Positions 12,413 through 26,021 of a DNA stretch of 64,000 nucleotides are shown in pieces (the first letter of the stretch is position 1; every line of letters starts with the position of its first letter). This DNA comes from Metopolophium dirhodum. Taxonomy: Eukaryota; Arthropoda; Insecta; Hemiptera; Aphididae. A program made the position numbers and the translations under genes. The notes under the pieces are model-generated. The model had not been told where the DNA came from. It ran no database searches and saw only the letters and a program-made list of their open reading frames with translations. The stretch covers positions 31,728,270-31,792,269 of the forward strand of contig NC_083560.1 in NCBI RefSeq assembly GCF_019925205.1. The letters are read 5' to 3'.

Positions 12413-15400
12413 AAGTACTTTCCCATTATTTTTTAAGTAGGAATTTCGTTGTCTATATAATAAGTTAATTTCTAAAAAATGTAACAATCAAAATCTATAT
12501 TAAAGCATTTAACATTTGTTCACTCTAATCAGAATAAGTCGCTGTTTAGATGGGTTTTTCGCGGCAGTTTAGCTACTATTTTGGGTATTTGAATTGGAAC
12601 GTTTGATTGAATATACGATGTCATTTAGACTATGTATTTTGTAAGTATGACTTTCTTATGTCCTAGAAAACATTCCGTTTTGAAAAAATGAAAATATTCA
12701 TAGGGATTATAATGTTATAGTAATATTTTTATATGGAAATATGTTTCTGGGGTAAGGAGTAGGTAATTAAGGATACATTTTAGACAATACTCATAAAAAA
12801 TAACAACTATTTGTAATGACTTTTTTAAATTGAATAATTAGGGACATGCAAAAGTACTTTCCCATTATTTTTTAAGTAGGAATTTCGTTGTCTATAAAAT
12901 AAGTTAATTTCTAAAAAATGTAACAATCAAAATCTATATTAAAGCATTTAACATTTGTTCACTCTAATCAGAATAAGTCGCTGATCTGTTTAGATGGGTT
13001 TTTCGCGGCAGTTTAACTACTATTTTGGGTATTTGAATTGGAACGTTTGACTGAATATACAATGTCATTTAGACTATGTATTATGTAAGTATGACTTTTT
13101 TATGTCCTAGAAAACATTCCGTTTTGAAAAAATGAAAATATTCATAGGGATTATAATGTGATAGTAATATTTTAATATGGAAAAATGTTTCTGGGGTAAG
13201 GAGTAGGTAATTAAGGATACATTTTAGACAATACTCATAAAAAATCACAACTATTTGTAAAGACTTTTTTAAATTGAGTAATAAGGGACATGCAAAAGTA
13301 CTGTCCCGTTAACTTTTAGGTAGGAATGAGGTGTCTATATGCTAAAATAATTTCTAGAAAATGTGACAATCAAAATGAATATTAAAGCATTTAACATTTG
13401 ATCACTCTAATCAGAATAAGTCGCTGTTTAGATGGGTTTTTCGCGGCAGTTTAACTACTATTTTGGGTATTTGAAGTGGAACGTTTGATTGGTTATACGA
13501 TGAAATTTACACAATGTATTATGTAAGTATGACTTTTTATGTCCTAGAAAACATTCCGTTTTGATACAATAATTATATTATTAGTGATTATAATGTTATA
13601 GAAATATTTTAATATGGAAATATGTTTCTGGGGTAGGGAGTAAGTAATTAAGGGTAAATTTTAGACAATACTCATAAAAAATCACAACTATTTGTAAATT
13701 ATTTTTTAAGTTGAATAATTTGGGACATGCAAAAGTACTTTCCCATTATTTTTTAAGTAGGAATTTCGTTGTCTATATAATAAGTTAATTTCTAAAAAAT
13801 GTAACAATCAAAATCTATATTAAAGCATTTAACATTTGTTCACTCTAATCAGAATAAGTCGCTGTTTAGATGGGTTTTTCGCGGCAGTTTAACTACTATT
13901 TTGGGTATTTGAATTGGAACGTTTGATTGGTTATACGATGACATTTACACAATGTATTATGTAAGTATGACTTTTTATGTCCTAGAAAACATTCCGTTTT
14001 GATACAATTATTATATTATTAGTGATTATAATGTTATAGAAATATTTTAATATGGAAACATGTTTCTGGGGTAGGGAGTAGGTAATTAAGGGTAAATTTT
14101 AGACAATACTCATAAAAAATCACAACTATTTGTAAATTCTTTTTTAAGTTGAATAATTTGGGACATGCAAAAGTACTTTCCCATTATTTTTTAAGTAGGA
14201 ATTTCGTTGTCTATATAATAAGTTAATTTCTAAAAAATGTAACAATCAAAATCTATATTAAAGCATTTAACATTTGTTCACTCTAATCAGAATAAGTCGC
14301 TGTTTAGATGGGTTTTTCGCGGCAGTTTAGCTACTATTTTGGGTATTTGAATTGGAACGTTTGATTGGTTATACGATGACATTTACACAATGTATTATGT
14401 AAGTACGACTTTTTATGTCCTAGAAAACATTCCTTTTTGATACAATTATTATATGATTAGTGATTATAATGTTATAGAAATATTTTAATATGGAAATATG
14501 TTTCTGGGGTAGGGAGTAGGTAATTAAGGGTAAATTTTAGACAATACTCATAAAAAATCACAACTATTTGTAAATTATTTTTTAAGTTGAATAATTTGGG
14601 ACATGCAAAAGTACTTTCCCATTATTTTTTAAGTAGGAATTTCGTTGTCTATATAATAAGTTAATTTCTAAAAAATGTAACAATCAAAATCTATATTAAA
14701 GCATTTAACATTTGTTCACTCTAATCAGAATAAGTCGCTGTTTAGATGGGTTTTTCGCGGCAGTTTAACTACTATTTTGGGTATTTGAATTGGAACGTTT
14801 GATTGGTTATACGATGACATTTACACAATGTATTATGTAAGTATGACTTTTTATGTCCTAGAAAACATTCCGTTTTGATACAATTATTATATTATTATTT
14901 ATTATAATGTTATAGAAATATTTTAATATGGAAACATGTTTCTGGGGTAGGGAGTAGGTAATTAAGGGTAAATTTTAGACAATACTCATAAAAAATCACA
15001 ACTATTTGTAAATTCTTTTTTAAGTTGAATAATTTGGGACATGCAAAAGTACTTTCCCATTATTTTTTAAGTAGGAATTTCGTTGTCTATATAATTAGTT
15101 AATTTCTAAAAAATGTAACAATCAAAATCTATATTAAAGCATTTAACATTTGTTCACTCTAATCAGAATAAGTCGCTGTTTAGATGGGTTTTTCGCGGCA
15201 GTTTAGCTACTATTTTGGGTATTTGAATTGGAACGTTTGATTGGTTATACGATGACATTTACACAATGTATTATGTAAGTACGACTTTTTATGTCCTAGA
15301 AAACATTCCTTTTTGATACAATTATTATATGATTAGTGATTATAATGTTATAGAAATATTTTAATATGGAAATATGTTTCTGGGGTAGGGAGTAGGTAAT

Positions 15401-15484
15401 TAAGGGTAAATTTTAGACAATACTCATAAAAAATCACAACTATTTGTAAATTATTTTTGAAGTTGAATAACTTGGGACATGCAA
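12413..15484 (+). repeat. Central unit A-B-C-D-E-D-E
   Basis: Monomers start at 12413 (A), 12852 (B), 13296 (C), 13733 (D), 14171 (E), 14609 (D) and 15047 (E). This is the hexamer with F missing and the D-E dimer doubled. B carries a private t-to-g change at 13160. The second D has two private changes at 14898 and 14900 (agtg to attt), and the second E ends with cttggg at 15471; both marks recur exactly 2196 bp downstream. Confidence 0.85.
13285..13307. other. Dyad over the monomer junction (example, B to C)
   Basis: gggaca (13285-13290) and tgtccc (13302-13307) are perfect reverse complements around an 11-base spacer that contains the anchor. The same six-base dyad forms wherever a gggaca tail meets a tgtcccg head (all B-C, B-G, H-I and I-J junctions). 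At tttccca heads preceded by ttggga tails, a different five-base pair, tggga/tccca, forms at the same place. Tails with atggac or aaggac leave only a weak dyad. Confidence 0.75.
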
Positions 15485-17680
15485 AAGTACTTTCCCATTA
15501 TTTTTTAAGTAGGAATTTCGTTGTCTATATAATAAGTTAATTTCTAAAAAATGTAACAATCAAAATCTATATTAAAGCATTTAACATTTGTTCACTCTAA
15601 TCAGAATAAGTCGCTGTTTAGATGGGTTTTTCGCGGCAGTTTAGCTACTATTTTGGGTATTTGAATTGGAACGTTTGATTGAATATACGATGTCATTTAG
15701 ACTATGTATTATGTAAGTATGACTTTCTTATGTCCTAGAAAACATTCCGTTTTGAAAAAATGAAAATATTCATAGGGATTATAATGTTATAGTAATATTT
15801 TTATATGGAAATATGTTTCTGGGGTAAGGAGTAGGTAATTAAGGATACATTTTAGACAATACTCATAAAAAATAACAACTATTTGTAATGACTTTTTTAA
15901 ATTGAATAATTAGGGACATGCAAAAGTACTTTCCCATTATTTTTTAAGTAGGAATTTCGTTGTCTATAAAATAAGTTAATTTCTAAAAAATGTAACAATT
16001 AAAATCTATATTAAAGCATTTAACATTTGTTCACTCTAATCAGAATAAGTCGCTGATCTGTTTAGATGGGTTTTTCGCGGCAGTTTAACTACTATTTTGG
16101 GTATTTGAATTGGAACGTTTGACTGAATATACAATGTCATTTAGACTATGTATTATGTAAGTATGACTTTTTTATGTCCTAGAAAACATTCCGTTTTGAA
16201 AAAATGAAAATATTCATAGGGATTATAATGTTATAGTAATATTTTAATATGGAAAAATGTTTCTGGGGTAAGGAGTAGGTAATTAAGGATACATTTTAGA
16301 CAATACTCATAAAAAATCACAACTATTTGTAAAGACTTTTTTAAATTGAGTAATAAGGGACATGCAAAAGTACTGTCCCGTTAACTTTTAGGTAGGAATG
16401 AGGTGTCTATATGCTAAAGTAATTTCTAGAAAATGTGACAATCAAAATGAATATTAAAGCATTTAACATTTGATCACTCTAATCAGAATAAGTCGCTGTT
16501 TAGATGGGTTTTTCGCGGCAGTTTAACTACTATTTTGGGTATTTGAAGTGGAACGTTTGATTGGTTATACGATGAAATTTACACAATGTATTATGTAAGT
16601 ATGACTTTTTATGTCCTAGAAAACATTCCGTTTTGATACAATAATTATATTATTAGTGATTATAATGTTATAGAAATATTTTAATATGGAAATATGTTTC
16701 TGGGGTAGGGAGTAAGTAATTAAGGGTAAATTTTAGACAATACTCATAAAAAATCACAACTATTTGTAAATTATTTTTTAAGTTGAATAATTTGGGACAT
16801 GCAAAAGTACTTTCCCATTATTTTTTAAGTAGGAATTTCGTTGTCTATATAATAAGTTAATTTCTAAAAAATGTAACAATCAAAATCTATATTAAAGCAT
16901 TTAACATTTGTTCACTCTAATCAGAATAAGTCGCTGTTTAGATGGGTTTTTCGCGGCAGTTTAACTACTATTTTGGGTATTTGAATTGGAACGTTTGATT
17001 GGTTATACGATGACATTTACACAATGTATTATGTAAGTATGACTTTTTATGTCCTAGAAAACATTCCGTTTTGATACAATTATTATATTATTATTTATTA
17101 TAATGTTATAGAAATATTTTAATATGGAAACATGTTTCTGGGGTAGGGAGTAGGTAATTAAGGGTAAATTTTAGACAATACTCATAAAAAATCACAACTA
17201 TTTGTAAATTCTTTTTTAAGTTGAATAATTTGGGACATGCAAAAGTACTTTCCCATTATTTTTTAAGTAGGAATTTCGTTGTCTATATAATAAGTTAATT
17301 TCTAAAAAATGTAACAATCAAAATCTATATTAAAGCATTTAACATTTGTTCACTCTAATCAGAATAAGTCGCTGTTTAGATGGGTTTTTCGCGGCAGTTT
17401 AGCTACTATTTTGGGTATTTGAATTGGAACGTTTGATTGGTTATACGATGACATTTACACAATGTATTATGTAAGTACGACTTTTTATGTCCTAGAAAAC
17501 ATTCCTTTTTGATACAATTATTATATGATTAGTGATTATAATGTTATAGAAATATTTTAATATGGAAATATGTTTCTGGGGTAGGGAGTAGGTAATTAAG
17601 GGTAAATTTTAGACAATACTCATAAAAAATCACAACTATTTGTAAATTATTTTTGAAGTTGAATAACTTGGGACATGCAA
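15485..17680 (+). repeat. Central unit A-B-C-D-E
   Basis: Monomers start at 15485 (A), 15924 (B), 16368 (C), 16805 (D) and 17243 (E). D and E carry the private marks (17094, 17096, 17667) of the preceding D-E pair, so they are a recent copy of 14609-15484. Total length is 2196 bp. No F is present. Confidence 0.85.
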
Positions 17681-19857
17681 AAGTACTTTCCCATTATTTT
17701 TTAAGTAGGAATTTCGTTGTCTATAAAATAAGTTAATTTCTAAAAAATGTAACAATCAAAATCTATATTAAAGCATTTAACATTTGTTCACTCTAATCAG
17801 AATAAGTCGCTGATCTGTTTAGATGGGTTTTTCGCGGCAGTTTAACTACTATTTTGGGTATTTGAATTGGAACGTTTGACTGAATATACAATGTCATTTA
17901 GACTATGTATTATGTAAGTATGACTTTTTTATGTCCTAGAAAACATTCCGTTTTGAAAAAATGAAAATATTCATAGGGATTATAATGTTATAGTAATATT
18001 TTAATATGGAAAAATGTTTCTGGGGTAAGGAGTAGGTAATTAAGGATACATTTTAGACAATACTCATAAAAAATCACAACTATTTGTAAAGACTTTTTTA
18101 AATTGAGTAATAAGGGACATGCAAAAGTACTGTCCCGTTAACTTTTAGGTAGGAATGAGGTGTCTATATGCTAAAGTAATTTCTAGAAAATGTGACAATC
18201 AAAATGAATATTAAAGCATTTAACATTTGATCACTCTAATCAGAATAAGTCGCTGTTTAGATGGGTTTTTCGCGGCAGTTTAACTACTATTTTGGGTATT
18301 TGAAGTGGAACGTTTGATTGGTTATACGATGAAATTTACACAATGTATTATGTAAGTATGACTTTTTATGTCCTAGAAAACATTCCGTTTTGATACAATA
18401 ATTATATTATTAGTGATTATAATGTTATAGAAATATTTTAATATGGAAATATGTTTCTGGGGTAGGGAGTAAGTAATTAAGGGTAAATTTTAGACAATAC
18501 TCATAAAAAATCACAACTATTTGTAAATTATTTTTTAAGTTGAATAATTTGGGACATGCAAAAGTACTTTCCCATTATTTTTTAAGTAGGAATTTCGTTG
18601 TCTATATAATAAGTTAATTTCTAAAAAATGTAACAATCAAAATCTATATTAAAGCATTTAACATTTGTTCACTCTAATCAGAATAAGTCGCTGTTTAGAT
18701 GGGTTTTTCACGGCAGTTTAACTACTATTTTGGGTATTTGAATTGGAACGTTTGATTGGTTATACGATGACATTTACACAATGTATTATGTAAGTATGAC
18801 TTTTTATGTCCTAGAAAACATTCCGTTTTGATACAATTATTATATTATTAGTGATTATAATGTTATAGAAATATTTTAATATGGAAACATGTTTCTGGGG
18901 TAGGGAGTAGGTAATTAAGGGTAAATTTTAGACAATACTCATAAAAAATCACAACTATTTGTAAATTCTTTTTTAAGTTGAATAATTTGGGACATGCAAA
19001 AGTACTTTCCCATTATTTTTTAAGTAGGAATTTCGTTGTCTATATAATAAGTTAATTTCTAAAAAATGTAACAATCAAAATCTATATTAAAGCATTTAAC
19101 ATTTGTTCACTCTAATCAGAATAAGTCGCTGTTTAGATGGGTTTTTGGGTATTTGAATTGGAACGTTTGATTGGTTATACGATGACATTTACACAATGTA
19201 TTATGTAAGTACGACTTTTTATGTCCTAGAAAACATTCCTTTTTGATACAATTATTATATGATTAGTGATTATAATGTTATAGAAATATTTTAATATGGA
19301 AATATGTTTCTGGGGTAGGGAGTAGGTAATTAAGGGTAAATTTTAGACAATACTCATAAAAAATCACAACTATTTGTAAATTATTTTTGAAGTTGAATAA
19401 TTTGGGACATGCAAAAGTACTTTCCCATTATTTTTTAAGTAGGAATTTCGTTGTCTATATAATAAGTTAATTTCTAAAAAATGTAACAATCAAAATCTAT
19501 ATTAAAGCATTTAACATTTGTTCACTCTAATCAGAATAAGTCGCCGATCTGTTTAGATGGGTTTTTCGCGGCAGTTTAACTACTATTTTGGGTATTTGAA
19601 TTGGAACGTTTGATTGGTTATACGATGACATTTACACAATGTATTATGTAAGTACGACTTTTTATGTCCTAGAAAACATTCGTTTTTGATACAATTATTA
19701 TATGATTAGTGATTATAATGTTATAGAAATATTTTAATATGGAAATATGTTTCTGGGGTAGGGAGTAGGTAATTAAGGGTACATTTTAGACAATACTCAT
19801 AAAAAATCACAACTATTTGTAAATTATTTTTGAAGTTGAATAATTTGGGACATGCAA
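17681..19857 (+). repeat. Central unit B-C-D-E(deleted)-F
   Basis: Monomers start at 17681 (B), 18125 (C), 18562 (D), 19000 (E) and 19415 (F). A is absent: E at 17243 is followed directly by B. D carries ttcacggcag in place of ttcgcggcag. The E copy is only 415 bp because 23 bp are missing at about 19146/19147. F is the first full F monomer in the window. Confidence 0.85.
19000..19414 (+). repeat. Short E monomer with a 23-bp internal deletion
   Basis: After gatgggttttt (ending near 19146) the sequence passes straight to gggtatttgaattgg. Intact E copies have 23 extra bases here, including the otherwise near-universal ttcgcggcag block. Both deletion edges lie at T-runs (ttttt before, tttt at the end of the lost segment), as expected for slippage or microhomology repair. 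This is the only monomer in the window shorter than 437 bp. Confidence 0.92.
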
Positions 19858-22800
19858 AAGTACTTTCCCATTATTTTTTAAGTAAGAATTTCGTTGTCTA
19901 TATAATAAGTTAATTTCTAAAAAATGTAACAATCAAAATCTATATTAAAGCATTTAACATTTGTTCACTCTAATCAGAATAAGTCGCTGTTTAGATGGGT
20001 TTTTCGCGGCAGTTTAGCTACTATTTTGGGTATTTGAATTGGAACGTTTGATTGAATATACGATGTCATTTAGACTATGTATTATGTAAGTATGACTTTC
20101 TTATGTCCTAGAAAACATTCCGTTTTGAAAAAATGAAAATATTCATAGGGATTATAATGTTATAGTAATATTTTTATATGGAAATATGTTTCTGGGGTAA
20201 GGAGTAGGTAATTAAGGATACATTTTAGACAATACTCATAAAAAATAACAACTATTTGTAATGACTTTTTTAAATTGAATAATTAGGGACATGCAAAAGT
20301 ACTTTCCCATTATTTTTTAAGTAGGAATTTCGTTGTCTATAAAATAAGTTAATTTCTAAAAAATGTAACAATCAAAATCTATATTAAAGCATTTAACATT
20401 TGTTCACTCTAATCAGAATAAGTCGCTGATCTGTTTAGATGGGTTTTTCGCGGCAGTTTAACTACTATTTTGGGTATTTGAATTGGAACGTTTGACTGAA
20501 TATACAATGTCATTTAGACTATGTATTATGTAAGTATGACTTTTTTATGTCCTAGAAAACATTCCGTTTTGAAAAAATGAAAATATTCATAGGGATTATA
20601 ATGTTATAGTAATATTTTAATATGGAAAAATGTTTCTGGGGTAAGGAGTAGGTAATTAAGGATACATTTTAGACAATACTCATAAAAAATCACAACTATT
20701 TGTAAAGACTTTTTTAAATTGAGTAATAAGGGACATGCAAAAGTACTGTCCCGTTAACTTTTAGGTAGGAATGAGGTGTCTATATGCTAAAGTAATTTCT
20801 AGAAAATGTGACAATCAAAATGAATATTAAAGCATTTAACATTTGATCACTCTAATCAGAATAAGTCGCTGTTTAGATGGGTTTTTCGCGGCAGTTTAAC
20901 TACTATTTTGGGTATTTGAAGTGGAACGTTTGATTGGTTATACGATGAAATTTACACAATGTATTATGTAAGTATGACTTTTTATGTCCTAGAAAACATT
21001 CCGTTTTGATACAATAATTATATTATTAGTGATTATAATGTTATAGAAATATTTTAATATGGAAATATGTTTCTGGGGTAGGGAGTAAGTAATTAAGGGT
21101 AAATTTTAGACAATACTCATAAAAAATCACAACTATTTGTAAATTATTTTTTAAGTTGAATAATTTGGGACATGCAAAAGTACTTTCCCATTATTTTTTA
21201 AGTAGGAATTTCGTTGTCTATATAATAAGTTAATTTCTAAAAAATGTAACAATCAAAATCTATATTAAAGCATTTAACATTTGTTCACTCTAATCAGAAT
21301 AAGTCGCCGATCTGTTTAGATGGGTTTTTCGCGGCAGTTTAACTACTATTTTGGGTATTTGAATTGGAACGTTTGATTGGTTATACGATGACATTTACAC
21401 AATGTATTATGTAAGTACGACTTTTTATGTCCTAGAAAACATTCGTTTTTGATACAATTATTATATGATTAGTGATTATAATGTTATAGAAATATTTTAA
21501 TATGGAAATATGTTTCTGGGGTAGGGAGTAGGTAATTAAGGGTAAATTTTAGACAATACTCATAAAAAATCACAACTATTTGTAAATTATTTTTGAAGTT
21601 GAATAATTTGGGACATGCAAAAGTACTTTCCCATTATTTTTTAAGTAGGAATTTCGTTGTCTATATAATAAGTTAATTTCTAAAAAATGTAACAATCAAA
21701 ATCTATATTAAAGCATTTAACATTTGTTCACTCTAATCAGAATAAGTCGCTGTTTAGATGGGTTTTTCGCGGCAGTTTAGCTACTATTTTGGGTATTTGA
21801 ATTGGAACGTTTGATTGGTTATACGATGACATTTACACAATGTATTATGTAAGTACGACTTTTTATGTCCTAGAAAACATTCCTTTTTGATACAATTATT
21901 ATATGATTAGTGATTATAATGTTATAGAAATATTTTAATATGGAAATATGTTTCTGGGGTAGGGAGTAGGTAATTAAGGGTAAATTTTAGACAATACTCA
22001 TAAAAAATCACAACTATTTGTAAATTATTTTTGAAGTTGAATAATTTGGGACATGCAAAAGTACTTTCCCATTATTTTTTAAGTAGGAATTTCGTTGTCT
22101 ATATAATAAGTTAATTTCTAAAAAATGTAACAATCAAAATCTATATTAAAGCATTTAACATTTGTTCACTCTAATCAGAATAAGTCGCCGATCTGTTTAG
22201 ATGGGTTTTTCGCGGCAGTTTAACTACTATTTTGGGTATTTGAATTGGAACGTTTGATTGGTTATACGATGACATTTACACAATGTATTATGTAAGTACG
22301 ACTTTTTATGTCCTAGAAAACATTCGTTTTTGATACAATTATTATATGATTAGTGATTATAATGTTATAGAAATATTTTAATATGGAAATATGTTTCTGG
22401 GGTAGGGAGTAGGTAATTAAGGGTAAATTTTAGACAATACTCATAAAAAATCACAACTATTTGTAAATTATTTTTGAAGTTGAATAATTTGGGACATGCA
22501 AAAGTACTTTCCCATTATTTTTTAAGTAGGAATTTCGTTGTCTATATAATAAGTTAATTTCTAAAAAATGTAACAATCAAAATCTATATTAAAGCATTTA
22601 ACATTTGTTCACTCTAATCAGAATAAGTCGCTGTTTAGATGGGTTTTTCGCGGCAGTTTAGCTACTATTTTGGGTATTTGAATTGGAACGTTTGATTGGT
22701 TATACGATGACATTTACACAATGTATTATGTAAGTACGACTTTTTATGTCCTAGAAAACATTCCTTTTTGATACAATTATTATATGATTAGTGATTATAA

Positions 22801-23382
22801 TGTTATAGAAATATTTTAATATGGAAATATGTTTCTGGGGTAGGGAGTAGGTAATTAAGGGTAAATTTTAGACAATACTCATAAAAAATCACAACTATTT
22901 GTAAATTATTTTTGAAGTTGAATAATTTGGGACATGCAAAAGTACTTTCCCATTATTTTTTAAGTAGGAATTTCGTTGTCTATATAATAAGTTAATTTCT
23001 AAAAAATGTAACAATCAAAATCTATATTAAAGCATTTAACATTTGTTCACTCTAATCAGAATAAGTCGCCGATCTGTTTAGATGGGTTTTTCGCGGCAGT
23101 TTAACTACTATTTTGGGTATTTGAATTGGAACGTTTGATTGGTTATACGATGACATTTACACAATGTATTATGTAAGTACGACTTTTTATGTCCTAGAAA
23201 ACATTCGTTTTTGATACAATTATTATATGATTAGTGATTATAATGTTATAGAAATATTTTAATATGGAAATATGTTTCTGGGGTAGGGAGTAGGTAATTA
23301 AGGGTAAATTTTAGACAATACTCATAAAAAATCACAACTATTTGTAAATTATTTTTGAAGTTGAATAATTTGGGACATGCAA
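19858..23382 (+). repeat. Central unit A-B-C-F-E-F-E-F
   Basis: Monomers start at 19858 (A, with private aagtaagaa), 20297 (B), 20741 (C), 21178 (F), 21621 (E), 22059 (F), 22502 (E) and 22940 (F). D is missing and the alternating E-F pair (881 bp) is present two and a half times with almost no differences between copies, so it looks like a very recent local expansion. Confidence 0.85.
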
Positions 23383-26021
23383 AAGTACTTTCCCATTATT
23401 TTTTAAGTAGGAATTTCGTTGTCTATATAATAAGTTAATTTCTAAAAAATGTAACAATCAAAATCTATATTAAAGCATTTAACATTTGTTCACTCTAATC
23501 AGAATAAGTCGCTGTTTAGATGGGTTTTTCGCGGCAGTTTAGCTACTATTTTGGGTATTTGAATTGGAACGTTTGATTGAATATACGATGTCATTTAGAC
23601 TATGTATTATGTAAGTATGACTTTCTTATGTCCTAGAAAACATTCCGTTTTGAAAAAATGAAAATATTCATAGGGATTATAATGTTATAGTAATATTTTT
23701 ATATGGAAATATGTTTCTGGGGTAAGGAGTAGGTAATTAAGGATACATTTTAGACAATACTCATAAAAAATAACAACTATTTGTAATGACTTTTTTAAAT
23801 TGAATAATTAGGGACATGCAAAAGTACTTTCCCATTATTTTTTAAGTAGGAATTTCGTTGTCTATAAAATAAGTTAATTTCTAAAAAATGTAACAATCAA
23901 AATCTATATTAAAGCATTTAACATTTGTTCACTCTAATCAGAATAAGTCGCTGATCTGTTTAGATGGGTTTTTCGCGGCAGTTTAACTACTATTTTGGGT
24001 ATTTGAATTGGAACGTTTGACTGAATATACAATGTCATTTAGACTATGTATTATGTAAGTATGACTTTTTTATGTCCTAGAAAACATTCCGTTTTGAAAA
24101 AATGAAAATATTCATAGGGATTATAATGTTATAGTAATATTTTAATATGGAAAAATGTTTCTGGGGTAAGGAGTAGGTAATTAAGGATACATTTTAGACA
24201 ATACTCATAAAAAATCACAACTATTTGTAAAGACTTTTTTAAATTGAGTAATAAGGGACATGCAAAAGTACTGTCCCGTTAACTTTTAGGTAGGAATGAG
24301 GTGTCTATATGCTAAAGTAATTTCTAGAAAATGTGACAATCAAAATGAATATTAAAGCATTTAACATTTGATCACTCTAATCAGAATAAGTCACTGTTTA
24401 GATGGGTTTTTCGCGGCAGTTTAACTACTATTTTGGGTATTTGAAGTGGAACGTTTGATTGGTTATACGATGAAATTTACACAATGTATTATGTAAGTAT
24501 GACTTTTTATGTCCTAGAAAACATTCCGTTTTGATACAATAATTATATTATTAGTGATTATAATGTTATAGAAATATTTTAATATGGAAATATGTTTCTG
24601 GGGTAGGGAGTAAGTAATTAAGGGTAAATTTTAGACAATACTCATAAAAAATCACAACTATTTGTAAATTATTTTTTAAGTTGAATAATTTGGGACATGC
24701 AAAAGTACTTTCCCATTATTTTTTAAGTAGGAATTTCGTTGTCTATATAATAAGTTAATTTCTAAAAAATGTAACAATCAAAATCTATATTAAAGCATTT
24801 AACATTTGTTCACTCTAATCAGAATAAGTCGCTGTTTAGATGGGTTTTTCGCGGCAGTTTAACTACTATTTTGGGTATTTGAATTGGAACGTTTGATTGG
24901 TTATACGATGACATTTACACAATGTATTATGTAAGTATGACTTTTTATGTCCTAGAAAACATTCCGTTTTGATACAATTATTATATTATTAGTGATTATA
25001 ATGTTATAGAAATATTTTAATATGGAAACATGTTTCTGGGGTAGGGAGTAGGTAATTAAGGGTAAATTTTAGACAATACTCATAAAAAATCACAACTATT
25101 TGTAAATTCTTTTTTAAGTTGAATAATTTGGGACATGCAAAAGTACTTTCCCATTATTTTTTAAGTAGGAATTTCGTTGTCTATATAATAAGTTAATTTC
25201 TAAAAAATGTAACAATCAAAATCTATATTAAAGCATTTAACATTTGTTCACTCTAATCAGAATAAGTCGCTGTTTAGATGGGTTTTTCGCGGCAGTTTAG
25301 CTACTATTTTGGGTATTTGAATTGGAACGTTTGATTGGTTATACGATGACATTTACACAATGTATTATGTAAGTACGACTTTTTATGTCCTAGAAAACAT
25401 TCCTTTTTGATACAATTATTATATGATTAGTGATTATAATGTTATAGAAATATTTTAATATGGAAATATGTTTCTGGGGTAGGGAGTAGGTAATTAAGGG
25501 TAAATTTTAGACAATACTCATAAAAAATCACAACTATTTGTAAATTATTTTTGAAGTTGAATAATTTGGGACATGCAAAAGTACTTTCCCATTATTTTTT
25601 AAGTAGGAATTTCGTTGTCTATATAATAAGTTAATTTCTAAAAAATGTAACAATCAAAATCTATATTAAAGCATTTAACATTTGTTCACTCTAATCAGAA
25701 TAAGTCGCCGATCTGTTTAGATGGGTTTTTCGCGGCAGTTTAACTACTATTTTGGGTATTTGAATTGGAACGTTTGATTGGTTATACGATGACATTTACA
25801 CAATGTATTATGTAAGTACGACTTTTTATGTCCTAGAAAACATTCGTTTTTGATACAATTATTATATGATTAGTGATTATAATGTTATAGAAATATTTTA
25901 ATATGGAAATATGTTTCTGGGGTAGGGAGTAGGTAATTAAGGGTAAATTTTAGACAATACTCATAAAAAATCACAACTATTTGTAAATTATTTTTGAAGT
26001 TGAATAATTTGGGACATGCAA
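23383..26021 (+). repeat. Canonical hexamer A-B-C-D-E-F (2639 bp)
   Basis: Monomers start at 23383 (A), 23822 (B), 24266 (C), 24703 (D), 25141 (E) and 25579 (F), with lengths 439, 444, 437, 438, 438 and 443. C carries a private g-to-a at 24393 (gtcactg). This copy lies in the segmental duplication and pairs with 34825-37458. Confidence 0.88.

Noticed and set aside
18701..18720. ttcacggcag in the D monomer at 18562 as a sign of P-type ancestry
   Set aside because: All other diagnostic sites in this monomer are D; a single CpG-to-CpA change is enough to explain it.
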